From positions 10,144,539 to 10,208,538 of the forward strand of contig CM039462.1 in the NCBI GenBank assembly GCA_022414725.1: a DNA stretch of 64,000 bases. The letters run 5' to 3'. The notes beneath the pieces were generated by a model. The model worked only from the letters and a program-made list of their open reading frames with translations. It did not search any database and had not been told where the DNA came from. Below, piece by piece: positions 30,943-41,745 of the stretch (positions are counted from its first letter, which is position 1; each line of letters starts with the position of its first letter). A program made the translations under genes and the position numbers. This DNA is from Microglena sp. YARC (lineage: Eukaryota; Chlorophyta; Chlorophyceae; Chlamydomonadales; Chlamydomonadaceae).

Positions 30943-32012
30943 TCATGCCGGTGGATTGTTAGAAACGATTACTAGCCTGAGGGAGGAGGAAGGGGTTGGC
31001 TTGCTCCCACATGGAGGAGTATATGCCCGTGGTGTTGGCATGCCCGGTGTGCAGGGGGGTGGGGAGGTTAGCCTTGATACCCTTGGTGAGATTGTTGGCC
31101 GGGTGCCGGGGGGCTGGTCCCCATTAATAGATTTGGGGGGCTGGACAGACGGCCAATGCATATTGAGGTGCGCATGTTCCCCTGTTTTAACTGGCCCAAT
31201 TACATTGTATCCTGTCGTCGCTTCTTTCGCGAGCGTGTATGCCTCGTCATTCCCTATGATTCCTGAGTGAGATCGGACCTTAAGCAGGCGTGTGGTAGCA
31301 GCAGCGTTGTGTCTGTTGATAATGTGGTTGGCGATGTCTTGCAGGAGGTCGCGGTGTTTGTTTTCCCGGGTCCTGCTGGGATGGTAAATGTGCAGGTTAA
31401 TAAGCTGCAAGGAACATAAGCTGTCGGAGTAGATGGTGAGTTCTTCATCTATTTCGGAGTGTATGAGTGCTTGTTGGATTGCCACGAGTTCGGCGCGATT
31501 GATGTCGGCAGTGATGCCCTGTCCGCCAGGGTCTATGCGGAGGCAACGTGCAGCGGCCCTGGGGAGTATACGCCTGCCCCTAGGCGTAGGACGCCGTCTT
31601 TGTCTATGATGGCACTTCCATCTGTGTATAGAGCGAGGCCTGGTGCTTGTAGGATAGCATGTGTGCACGGGAGCACGGGGGGTGTTATGGGTGTGGGGTC
31701 TATCTGCATGGGGGTGGGTTGTTGTGCCCAGGTCTTAAGGAGGGAGCTAAGTGCCTTGGGTAGGTGGGTGGTAGGAAGGCCCAGTTGGGAGGGGGGGGCC
31801 TGGTCGTGGGATGGAAGTGGCCCCATGTCCCTCATGGTTTGGGCCCATGTGGTGGGTGGGTTGTGGAGGTACTTGGCATGGCCAGCTGGGTTTGAGATGG
31901 CAATGAGTTTGTAGGTTCCTCTGTGTCTCTTGGTAGGTTTGAGTTTTCCCCCCGTCCAGATTAGGGAGGGGGTGAGGGGTTTGGCCTTGGGAGGCAGAGT
32001 GGCTAGTTCCAT
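30943..32012 (-). pseudogene. LINE RNase H domain, one frameshift
   Basis: The upstream frame (32012-31533) ends with GLALYTDGSAIIDKDG, bringing the first catalytic Asp (codon 31620-31622). The downstream frame (31668-30943) supplies NRAELVAIQQAL (Glu), IYSDSLCSLQL (Asp) and RSHSGIIGNDEAYTLAKEA (His and Asp). The full D-E-D-D set is present across the shift. Its C-terminal tail (TSPPPCTPGM) is probably partly out of frame. Confidence 0.75.
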
Positions 32013-32036
32013 AGCCCATGGGTGATTTAGGAGGCG

Positions 32037-33002
32037 TTATGGGCATATGTGGGTTTTTGTGGACCAAGAGAATGGTGCACGCGGGAATATCAAGGGTGTG
32101 AGCATGTATGGCACTGCTAGTGCCCATCGAACAGCCTTGTGGGCCTCTTCAGGGTTCTGGCTGGTGAGGTGTGTGTTTCCCCCGTACCAAGGTTGGGTGT
32201 AGCAGTGGGTTCCTAAGCCAAACAGTTGGCCAATGGGGGTGGGGGTGTTGCCCATGGGGAGGTGGGAACTCATTAGGAGGGGTGATGTGTTAAGGTCCGT
32301 TGTCATCCCCAAGGTGGACATAGCTTTGTGTATGGCAGGGGAGACATTGGAGATGGTAGTGTCTTTGTGCTGTGATAGGAGGGTGGCTACGTCTCCAGCG
32401 AAGGTTCCTGTGCTGTGGAGGGTCCAGAGGTGGGGAGAGTGTGCCTTGGTGGTATGGTATCTGTGGTGGAGGAGGTGGAGTTGGGAGAGGGGTATATGAC
32501 CGACACATTGGCCTGTTGGTGAGTAGATGTAGGTGGTGTCTCCGTTCTTGAGTTGGGGAGGGAGGTGGTGGTACCTGTCATTCAGTGTACCAGCCTGTAT
32601 GTGGTATTTGCCGGGGGGGTGGATATCCCAGTCTGGGTGGTGGTCTGCCGTGTTAATGATGAGGTTTTGCCTGAGTTCGCTATACCATTTGGCATCAAAC
32701 TCTCCTCCCTCCGCCCACTGTCCTTGTTGTTGGAGGTTAGTGAGGTGGAGGTCTTGTCTGGGTGGAATGGAGGGGGAGGGGGCTTTGGGGGTAGTTTCAG
32801 TGTTGTAGGCATGGAGGAGTTCCTGAAATCTGGTGGGCCAACCAGCAGGGTGATTTGTTCCTCTGTGAGATGGACGGGGGACCAAGTGACCACTATGGAG
32901 GTGGCAGAGGAGTAGTTGTGGGAATGCACGGGGAGGCCAGCAGATATGTAACAAGGGAGATGGTGGCAGAGAATGGTGCATGGGGCTTTCTGGACCCTCC
33001 AA
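32037..33002 (-). pseudogene. LINE connector before RNase H
   Basis: A 321-codon open stretch contains GEFDAKWYSELRQNLIINTA, DIHPPGKYHIQAGTLNDRYH and a GDVATLLSQHKDTTISNVSP segment. It has no known domain but continues the same polyprotein towards RNase H. Confidence 0.5.
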
Positions 33003-33071
33003 TATCTGTGATGGGGGTTTCTCTAGGTTCGTTAGCCTTCCTCTTTTGGGCTCTGAAGCCCAGGAGGTGGG

Positions 33072-34202
33072 TCAGGCTGTGTTGGTTTCCATATAGGAGG
33101 TGGAGGATCTTGGCTGGGGTTGGGGGAGCAAGAAGGTCTGGGGTAGAGACAGCATGCACCAGGTCGTCGGGGAGCTGTTCTTACGGATGGTGTGGTGTTT
33201 GTAGTAGGAGGCGTCAGTACATTTGTGGGTGTCATTTCTGATGAATTGCATTCTGGCAGTCCAAGCAATCTTGGGGTCAGTGCTCCAGGCTTGAGCATAC
33301 TTGGTGGGGTGAAGATAGGACTCTCTGGCCCACCACATGTGTGCATTGGAGGCAGGGATCTCCTCGATATTATGCGTGGGGGGCTGTGTTGTGGTGGGGG
33401 TAAGGATGCCGGCATTGGGGGTCAAGGGTCGGGGCAGTTTGGGGGCGGTGTCCCAGTTGTTAAGGTGGTGGCTGATAGTATATGTGGAGAACTTGGTAAT
33501 GTGCCGTTGGGGAATGCGTAGGTGGATGGGAGGGTCCTCGATGCCAAGGGCAGGGGCTGTGGCAGGAGTAGGGTTGAGATGGGCTTCCAGGTGGGGGTGG
33601 AGAGCACAGGTGTAGGCTGAGTCTGTTGAGGCAACTTTATGCCTAGTGGAGACTCTGGTGCCATAGGTGTGCGAGAGGGTATTGGATGGGATGATTGTGG
33701 TCCCATCAGGGCTCACAATGTCAGCTAGGGAAGTAATGCCCAAGGGGATAAGGGTTTTGAGAAGGTTGGGGGGAATGGTGTGTTGGGGTAAGTCCGGGAG
33801 GGAGTCTTGAAGGGGGTTGAGTAGGGTTTCATCCTCCATATGGATTTGGATGGAGGCTCTTTTGAGGATGTGCATTTGCCTGGCCAAGGTAAAGTATTGA
33901 AGTGTGTGGCTGGGCAAGGTAAGAGGATCCATACCCTGGAGCATAGCAGCTTCTTTGTGGAGGAGGGCTGTAGTGAGCCTGCCTAGTTTCCCCGTGTCGT
34001 TGAGGGACCTAGTGAGGTGGGCAGCTGTAATTTGAGCATAGTCCACCATTAGGGAGGGGATACCCAATCCTGCCTGTCCCAAGGGGAGGCAGACACTAGC
34101 AGTTGGGAATGAGGGGTGTAGGTCACAGCATTTTTTAGCCAGGGTCCATAAGGCCTTGTCTAAGGTACCTATATCCGAGTAGCTGTAGGGTGCTACAGTC
34201 AT
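33072..34202 (-). pseudogene. LINE post-RT connector, long intact stretch
   Basis: This 376-codon open segment begins in the thumb (VAPYSYSDIGTLDKALWTLA) and continues through LGIPSLMVDYAQITAAHLTR. It is homologous to 22976-23590 of the truncated element. No catalytic motif is present. The last ~30 residues are probably out of frame. Confidence 0.6.
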
Positions 34203-34299
34203 AGGGTAGGTGATGGCAGGTTTAATACACGTGGTGATGAGTCTGAGAAATTGGAGAGGGGTGGCGCCTTTTGGTTAGGCAGTGGTGAGGATTTGGTGT

Positions 34300-35378
34300 C
34301 CTTTACTATGTATGAGGGCCAAGCCTTGTTTCATAAGGGGTCTCCATTTTAGGGTGAGGCTAACCGGCACCCCTAGATACTTGTATGGTTCATTTGGGGG
34401 AAGGTATGTAGCTCATGTGTCGTTAATGAGGATGGTGTTGTGGAGAAGTTTGGTTAGGGCCTTGGGTTGGTGGGATCCTTGGGGGAGCCATGCAATATGC
34501 CAGTGATCATGCATTTACCCCCGTTAAGAGGAATCCCAGACCTAGTACTGAATTGTTGCACTTTAAGGCATTGTACCTTGAGGTTGTCTGCTGTGTTAGT
34601 GACCACACTGGTGTCATCAGCATATCCTAGGCTACCTGTTTTATCTTGGTCAGTATTGGATGTTGAGGTAATGCCTTGCTTGTATCCTCTGCCCCCGGCT
34701 TGTAGCCATCTGAGGAGAGGTTCGATGAAGATGATGAAGAGTAGGGGGAGAGGGTGTCACCTTGGATGGTGCCTCTTGTGATTTGAATTGGTTTGCCTTG
34801 AGTGTTGTTGAGGTACATGTGGGTAGTAGCCCCGTTGTAAATTCCTTTCACTGTTTCAATGACATCTACCGGATTCCAAGGTCATACATAGTTTGGAGCA
34901 GCTTGTCATGGTCCACCATATTAAAGGCAGATGAGAAGTCAAAGTAGGCAGCAAACAGGTCTCTTTTTGAGTGGGCCGCATCCTCGATGTCATGTAGGAG
35001 GTGGGTGAGCTGCCTATGGGTGCTTCTGTTCTGTCTGAATCCCTCTTGGGAGTCACTGAGGACTTGGTATTGGTCCAAGTATTTGGACATCACTGTTGTA
35101 ACCATGTTAGTCCACAATTTACCCATCGTGTTGTTGAGGCCAATAGGTCTGTAGTGGTTGCTTGGGTGGGGTCTCCTTTCTTGTAAAGCATGATGGTGTT
35201 GGAGGTCTTCCAGCAAATGGGGGTGTAGCCGGATCCACATAAGCCCAAACATTTTATGTATGGTGTGGTGCCAAGACCAGGGGAGGCAGGTTAGTAGTTC
35301 ATTGGGGATTCCGTCTGGGCCTGCCTGTTTGCTTTTTGCTACATGTTGGATGCATGTTTGGTAATTAGAGAACTCCAT
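34300..35378 (-). pseudogene. LINE reverse transcriptase domain, frameshifted
   Basis: The N-terminal part (34866-35378) is open and shows, in order, KSKQAGPDGIPNELL, HYRPIGLNN, SDSQEGFRQNRSTHRQL and FAAYFDFSSAFNMVDH (motif A with catalytic Asp). After a frame change comes ITRGTIQGDTLSP (motif B), and near 34600-34630 in another frame LGYADDTSVV (motif C, the catalytic YADD). It copies the element RNA at the nicked target. All catalytic residues are visible, but not in one frame. Confidence 0.85.
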
Positions 35379-35446
35379 GAGGTAGGGGGTAGGATGGGGT
35401 TGGAGTGTTTGGTGGGGTTGGGCCTTGGTTTCTAGGGAGAATGTGT

Positions 35447-36251
35447 CTAGCAGAGAGGCCCATGGAGGGGGGGCGGTCTGTCTGTCTTGGGGTAGGTATT
35501 TGCCGGTGCACGTGTGGTGAGGGGGGCCATCAAGTGTCCCATGTGCTCCCCCAAGATGTCCAGGAGGTCATTAGTGGACGTTTTGTGTTGGCCAGTGGTG
35601 GGGTCTTGGAGGGTCTGGAGTGACGTCGGATTATCAGAGGTTTTGAAGATGTTTCTGTGGGCTTGTTTAGGTTTGTTGGATAGTTGGGTCATGAAGGCTG
35701 CTTTGCCAGTGGCGGTAGCTGTTTGTCTGCTGTTTGTGAGAATTCTCCGGAGGGGCAGGGAGGCCTCATCGAGGGATATATTGATTGCGGCCAAGAGTGA
35801 GGCATGGTCTGAGGCAAGCTGGATATGGGTGAGGGTGGTAGGATGGTTATGGCATGTTTCTAGGAGAGTAGAATGGGCGGTGTGATAGGAGTTGGGGTCG
35901 GTGGTTAGGATTTTCCTGTACGTCTTAAGCTGTTGGATATGGGAGTTGATTTTTGGCGTGGGCTTTGCTCTTCTTTCTGTCAAAGAAGTGCCCTGGGATT
36001 TGGTTCCTGGTAGGGCAGGTTTCAAACATAGTGGTGAGGGCCATCCTAATAGGTTCTATAATCTGGTTGCTGAGATGGTCAAGGTCTAATCCTTTTGCAA
36101 GGAGAGTGTGTTTGACTTGGTGGAGGTTGGATGGGAGGGAATTGTCTCCTATGAGGTTGGTGGCCTGGTCCCACCAGTCCCTTATGGTTTGGGTGTGTTC
36201 CATGAAGAAGGTAGTGTGCGTTTCTTCAATGGCCTTTCTAGTGGCGTTCAT
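35447..36251 (-). pseudogene. LINE linker between APE and reverse transcriptase
   Basis: Two overlapping frames (36251-35925 and 36025-35447) encode helical, Gln/Lys/His-rich sequence without a known motif (EETHTTFFMEHTQTIRDWWD, then HIQLASDHASLLAAINISLD). Position indicates the linker region preceding RT. Confidence 0.5.
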
Positions 36252-36339
36252 GGAAGCCTTGCTGACGGGGGTGACTAGTTGTTGGGGTCTAGGAGGGGGG
36301 TGTCAGTCAAAGTCAGGGGTATGGGAAGGTAAATAGGGG

Positions 36340-37056
36340 GTATAATTTGGTGGAGGGCCATGTGGTCTAGGTATCCTCCGACCTCCCTGGTCTTTTCACT
36401 AATACGGGGGTGGAGGGGGTTGGGGCAAGGGGAGATGAGGATGTCATCGATTCTGCTGTGGTGCTCGAGGTTGCCTTCCTGGTAGCAATGGAAGGTGGTG
36501 CTCTAGTGAAAGGGTTGGTGGGTGGAGGTTGAGTTGGGAGCACATAGATATGTGATGTTGGTCTGTGTGGGAAGTGGCGTGGGAAAGAGGGTTGCATTCC
36601 AATCCCCTCCACAGAGTGTGGTGTGATCGGGCTTTTTGGTGTGAGTCCCGATGTATGTATAGGCGGCTTGCCGTTGCTGGGGTTGGTCATGGGGCATGTA
36701 GACGCCTATGATGTGTGTAGGAGTTGGGGTGGTTGAGCCGAAGGTGATGTGCACCAGGCAACCAGCCAGGTCTGCATTGACTTCATGGTGGACGGGGGGG
36801 CCTAATTGCTTGTGGTGAGGATTATGACCCCTCCTTTACCGTGGTTGTTGTCCGGGGTTTTGGCCACACTACTGTGGTGAAGGGAGTATTGGGGGAGTTC
36901 CTTCTTGATCAATTGGATGAAGGAGAGGCAGGAGAGCAGTTTGGTTTCTGTAAGAATAGCCACATCAGGTTTGTGGTCTAGGATGTGATTGAGAATTAGC
37001 TCCCAGGAGATCCTCAGCCCTCTGCAGTTGAGGAGTAGAAAATGTATGTTATCCAT
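36340..37056 (-). pseudogene. LINE APE-type endonuclease domain, frameshifted
   Basis: The first frame (36802-37056) has LLLNCRGLRIS and KPDVAILTETKL, the Asn and Glu metal-site motifs. The second (36503-36754) has HIIGVYMPHD and LCGGDWNATL (the GDWN motif). A third frame near 36370-36460 has DDILIS and YLDHMAL (terminal D-H). The domain nicks target DNA to prime reverse transcription. The motif order and spacing match LINE APE domains. Confidence 0.75.
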
Positions 37057-37394
37057 GTAGTAGTGGGGTGACTGGGCATGGTGGGTGGGTTGTTGGGCAG
37101 GTCCATTATCCTTAGGGGTAAAAGGAATGGTTGGTTTAAAGCATGTTTGTTTGAGCTTCTTAGCCTGTTGGGGGGGGGGGGGGCTCCCTTGGAATTGGTG
37201 GTGGTAGAGGTGGGGGGGAAAAAGTTGTGGATTGGTGTTTGTTTGAGTTTAATGTTGGGTCCCAGGTTTTGCGAGTGTTTCAGATGCTTGTTGGGGTGCC
37301 TGATATTTTTTTTGGTGGGGGGGTGCTCTGTGTTACCACGTTTTTTCAGGTTGGTGACAGTTGAAGGGGCAGCATCTCCTCTATCGCAGTCCAT
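37014..37394 (-). pseudogene. LINE N-terminal leader with PIP-box-like motif
   Basis: A 126-codon basic, Pro/Asn/Lys-rich stretch. Residues 52-59 read QTPIHNFF, a perfect Q-x-x-I-x-x-F-F PCNA-interacting peptide, preceded by basic residues (NIKLK). It overlaps the start of the APE domain in a different frame, so it may be a separate ORF1 or the frameshifted start of ORF2. Confidence 0.5.
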
Positions 37395-37505
37395 TTGCGT
37401 GTTGGGGGGGGATGTGCGATCGGGCGGCTGGCGTCCTTCATCATGGTATCTTCCATGTTGGTTGTGAAGGCATGGGTTTTGTAGGAATTGTAGTAGGGGT
37501 TGTGT

Positions 37506-38245
37506 CTATAGTATCCATCGTCGCAACGTCAAGATGTATTGGGGGTCCAAAAATCTCATGTCTGCGCTCTCTTTTTTAAGGATGAAGATGTTCCCATATA
37601 GGGCCTGCCAGGCTCCCGGTGTGGAGTCCAAGGGGATTGGCGAGAGGTTTTCTGAGTCTATCCAATACCAGATGTTATGGTATTTTTTTAGACAACCAGC
37701 ATGTTTATATGCGATTGGGAGGGGGGTGGTTAAGTGCAAGATACATTTACTGTGTCCTTGCAGACGTTGGAGGATTTGGTCTTTGCTACTGCTAGGTAGG
37801 ATCCCAAGGTTGTAGGGTTCATCAGGGATAAGGTCGTGCGGGTTTGGGTGTTCCGGATTATAATCAGGTTGTACGATTCGGTGAAGTATTCCCATCTGGG
37901 GGCATTCGGTGTGCGTGTAGGCCTGCATCAGCATATTAGTAAAATTCCCCCTGCGAGGGATGAAGTGGTTCGGCCAAACACACAGGTCATTACGGGTTTG
38001 CCTTGAGTATCCGGTGATGTCTCTCCCCAAATTTGAATATTTTTTTCTGTGTCGACATATGGTCCACCGAGATAGGCATTGATGGCGTGCACTTGGCAGT
38101 GGCATCGAATTGTTTCTCAATGTATGGTAGGATAGCACTCAGGGTTGGGTCTAAGGCAACATCTCCCATGTCGCAGTCCATTCGTGTGTTTGGGGGGGAG
38201 GTGCGTTGGGGTGAGCTGGTGTCCTCCATCATGGTATATTCCATG
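37506..38245 (-). pseudogene. LINE cysteine-protease-like module, second (tandem) copy
   Basis: About 780 bp downstream of the first copy the same module recurs: AILPYIEKQFDATAKCTPSM, where the pattern around the catalytic Cys is disturbed by an indel, then HTECPQMGILHRIVQPDYNP, YKHAGCLKKYHNIWYWIDS and GAWQALYGNIFILK. The two copies share most bases, including the spacer encoding MDCD.GD. The duplication is a tandem one inside the element. Confidence 0.6.
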
Positions 38246-38248
38246 TTG

Positions 38249-39300
38249 TTAGCGTAGGCATTGGTTCGGAGGGGTTGTATCTTTGGTAACAGCCGACGCA
38301 TTACCAAGCTGGAATTGGGGGTCCAAAAACCTCATGCCTGCGCTCTCATCTTTAAGGATGAGGATTTGCCCATATATGGCCTGCCAGGCGCCCGGTGTGG
38401 AGTCCAAGGGGATGGGCGAGAGGTTTTCTGAGTCTATCCAATACCAGGTGTTATGGTATTGTTTGAGACAGCCGGCATGTCCATATGCGGTTGGGAGGGG
38501 GGTGGTAAAGTGCAAGATACATTTATTATGTCCTTGTAGACGTTCCAGGATTTGTTTTTTGCTGCTACCAGGTAGGATTCCAAAGTTGTAGGATTCAACA
38601 GAGGAAAGGAAAGGTTGTGGGGATTGGTGTGTTCAGGGTTATAATCGGGTTGTGCAATTTGGTGGAGTATGCCCATATGGGGGCATTCAGTGTGCATGTA
38701 GGCCTGCATCAGCAAATTTGAAAAAATTCCCGCTGAGGTAAAGTGAAGCGGCCTAACACCCAGGTCGCTTCGGGTTGCTTTGAGTATTTGGTGATGTCTC
38801 TCCCCAAATTTGAAAAATTCCCCTGTGTTGACATGTGGTCCACCGAGGTAGGCATTGATGGCGTGCACTTGGCAGTGGCTTGAGATTTGTTTCTCAATGT
38901 ATGGTAGGATAGTGCTTAGGGCCGGGATTGTAGGCTGGCCTTGCTGAGGTGGGGTGCGCTTTCCTCCTCTACATGTCGGGTCATGGGGGGGCTGGAGATA
39001 GGCATTGAATGCGCATTTTTGAATAAGTATGTCCCTAATACAGGTGGGGGCGAGGAGACGTTCTTTATTTTTTGTGTGCGTTGCACCGAGGCACCGTCTC
39101 TGTAAGGAGACCCTGTAGGCCATCCAGTGTAGCCACGGAAGAATGTTCCAAAGGAGCCACCAAATCAACCGAGTTGATTCCGAATCAAGGGGGGGGGGGG
39201 GCCACGTATCCCAGGACAGAGTCAAGTTAATGGCTTTAGTGGTACTATTTGGATGGGTGAGGTGGGCATGGGGCTGATGTGGTACTGGGGGGTAGTACAC
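38249..39300 (-). pseudogene. LINE cysteine-protease-like module, first copy
   Basis: The frame is open from about 39300. It carries TILPYIEKQ, then SSHCQVHAINAYLGG, a Cys followed by xxHAxNxxLxG as in Josephin/OTU-type papain-fold proteases, then FKFGERHHQILK and HTECPHMGILHQI. After a shift to another frame it ends with HAGCLKQYHNTWYWIDSENL and GAWQAIYGQILIL, a catalytic His (HN.WYWIDS) and the usual final strand. Dualen elements are known to carry a cysteine-protease-like domain. The role (polyprotein processing or deubiquitination) is unknown. Confidence 0.6.
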
Positions 39301-39659
39301 TCAATTACAAATTGAGGTGTGTCGAAGTGGTCCATGTGACTTAGGTCTTGCGAGACCGTGGAACTGGGTCAGGCGCTACACCATTTTTTATGTTGAGAGC
39401 CAGAATCTTCGCCAGCTTGCTGGGCTTGTTACTTCGGCATGGCAGAAGGGTGAAGTGGCTGTTGGTCCACAGGTACTTCTTGTTTGCTTTACTTCCCAGC
39501 TTTATGAGGGGGTCCCCTATAGATTTGGAGGGTTTGGAGTGGGATTGGTTAAGGGGGGTGTTCGCGTGCCAGGGTTTGAGGTGAGGGCCTTGGGTAGGGC
39601 CTTATGGTTACGTCCTCTTGCGGAGGATATGGGAGGAGGTCTCTTGATAGAGGCATAGA

Positions 39660-40410
39660 TTAGGGCAGGAAGTCCCTATGTTGAGACATAGGTTGGGGGT
39701 GGTAGGTTGTTGGTTGAGGCATAGGTTGGGGGTGGTAGACTCAGGTAGAGGCATAGGTGGGGGTGGTAGACTCAGGGTAGAGGCATAGGGTGGGGGTGGT
39801 AGACTCAGGGTAGAGGCATAGGTTGGGGGTGGTAGACTCAGGGTAGAGGCATAGGTTGGGGGTGGTAGACCTAGGGTAGAGGCATAGGTTGGGGTGGTAG
39901 ACTCAGGGTAGAGGCATGAGTTGGGGGTGGTAGACTTAGGGTCGAGGCATAGGGTGGGGGTGGTAGACTCAGGGTAGAGGCATAGGTTGGGGTGGTAGAC
40001 TCAGGGTAGAGGCATGAGTTGGGGGTGGTAGACTCAGGGTAGAGGCATAGGTTGGGGGTGGTAGACTCAGGGTAGAGGCATCGGTTAGGGGTGGTAGACT
40101 CAGGTAGAGGCATAGGTTGGGGGTGGTAGACTCAGGGTAGAGGCATAGGGTGGGGGTGGTAGACTCAGGGTAGAGGCATGAGTTGGGGGTGGTAGACTCA
40201 GGGTAGAGGCATAGGTTGGGGGTGGTAGACTCAGGGTAGAGGCATAGGTTGGGGGTGGTAGACTCAGGGTAGAGGCATAGGTTGGGGGTGGTAGACTCAG
40301 GGTAGAGGCATGGGGTGGGTGTGGTAGACTCAGGGTAGAGGCATAGGGTGGGGGTGGTAGACTCAGGGTAGAGGCATAGGTTGGGGGTGGCAGACTCAGG
40401 GTAGAGGGTA
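39660..40410. repeat. 33-bp minisatellite, about 22 copies
   Basis: The unit is aggttgggggtggtagactc followed by agggtagaggcat. The length is a multiple of 3, so the minus strand reads an 11-residue repeat (STLSLPPPTYA). Small indels interrupt it. It starts right beyond the presumed 5' end of the LINE. Confidence 0.85.
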
Positions 40411-40526
40411 GAGGGTCTACAATCATCACTTATTTGTGTTTTTTCAGTCTAGGGTTGCCAAATAGGCCAAAGGGACGAGACCAACCTCGCTGTAACGCAT
40501 TGTTTTACTGCACTTGTCGCAGGCAT

Positions 40527-40760
40527 TGGGGGGGGGGGGGGGGGGCGGGGGGGGGGGGGGGCATACAGCTACGAGGTCTCGCTCTGTACTGCTACGAGGT
40601 CTCACTCTGTACTCCTACTAGGTCTGTACTGATGCGAGGTCTCTGGCTGTACTTATACGCTCTCTCTCTCTGTGCTGCCACAAGGTCTCGCTCTGTACTA
40701 TGAGGTCTCGCTCTGTATTGCTACGAGGTCTGAACTGATACGAGGTCTCGCTGTACTTCG
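40527..40760. repeat. Poly-G tract followed by a short tandem repeat
   Basis: A G run broken by a single C (40527-40561) is followed by about nine degenerate copies of tacgaggtctcgctctgtactg. Confidence 0.75.
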
Positions 40761-40980
40761 TAGTGCCGGGGTGGGAGGAGAGAGAGTGAGATAGAGACCC
40801 TGTATCCCCCCCCCCACACCCTGGACAGAATATGTTTTGGACCTATACCAAATAAGCATCTATGGACAGTAAAGAAGAGAACACCCCAGTTCCACTCCCA
40901 TGTCATTCTGCGTCTAGACAAAAATTGAAAAGCTTTTGAAAAAGTACCTATTTTCTGATATGTCAGTTTTGGCCCCTGAC

Positions 40981-40984
40981 CCCC

Positions 40985-41030
<46 letters not shown>

Positions 41031-41203
41031 AACTTTGGAGGCCCATTACTTTTATTCTACTGGGCAAAATTAAAAAATAAGACCAGATTATTGATGCTCT
41101 CTAAGAGCTCTACAAAGCTGAACAATGGAGCCATCTTGGTCTGAAATTTTGCCCTCGCCCCCCCCCCACCCACACACACACACAAACACACACACAAACT
41201 TGT
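40981..41203. repeat. Two (CA)n microsatellites
   Basis: (CA)n at about 40987-41025 and 41168-41200, each preceded by a run of C. They are separated by similar flanks (tgattt.gcccc...cccccccac), so this may be a small duplication. Confidence 0.85.
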
Positions 41204-41444
41204 CTGCACGCGGCCCTGCTTCGCTTTACATCTATATCCACTGTTCCTTTTGGGGGGCTACGCGTAGCAGCTTCTAGGCAGCTCCTTTCCCCTTCCTTTG
41301 GCCAAATTTGCAGCTAGCTAGTATGCCAAAAGCTTTCTGTGGCACTTAGTTTTCATCTAATCTTGAAATGACTGTGCGCGATTAGCTCACCAACTGCATT
41401 TTTTCAATTTTAGTGGCTATACCGATGATCTCATTTTTTGTCTC

Positions 41445-41745
41445 TTGACGTCGACTCGTGCTTATCAGCCGGTCGACAATTTAGGCATTCAAGAACAGGC
41501 CTGCATAATTTTAAATTAGTTACAGCGATGATTAGAAACATGCCATTTTACCTGGGCACTGTAAAGTGCCATGTTTTGGATCGTGCGTGATTCATTTGAT
41601 TTAGGCGCATGTTGTGTGTGAAGGATTCATTCTGGCCTATTCTGCTACTAGCATCCCGGTTGTACTGCTGAGGTTTATAGGGATCATCAACTCATGGCAG
41701 CACATCCAGGGTGCCATGACTGATGGTGCACCCATACATGCATGT
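41445..41745 (+). repeat. Dispersed repeat, copy 2
   Basis: Homologous, same orientation, to 1315-1600 (see that entry). This copy has an extra ~55 bp (ccattttacctgggcactgtaaagtgcc, an inverted repeat around ttacctgggcactgtaa) absent from copy 1. Confidence 0.6.

Larger units (their letters stand above)
30120..39300 (-). mobile_element. Long non-LTR retrotransposon with APE, RT, RNase H and a second endonuclease (Dualen/RandI-like)
   Basis: Read on the minus strand the order is: two cysteine-protease-like modules (39300-37506), a leader with a PIP-box-like peptide (37394-37014), APE endonuclease (37056-36340), linker, reverse transcriptase (35378-34300), connector (34202-32037), RNase H (31640-31215), CCHC finger plus PD-(D/E)XK-like endonuclease (30840-30213) and a short 3' UTR. 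Having both APE and restriction-like endonucleases plus RNase H is the defining feature of the Dualen group described from Chlamydomonas. Frameshifts separate most modules, so this copy is dead or poorly assembled. The 5' end is uncertain, and no target duplication was found. Confidence 0.85.

Noticed and set aside
39317..39658. 113-residue plus-strand open frame
   Set aside because: No domain, GC-rich, adjacent to the LINE 5' end and minisatellite; cannot be separated from chance.
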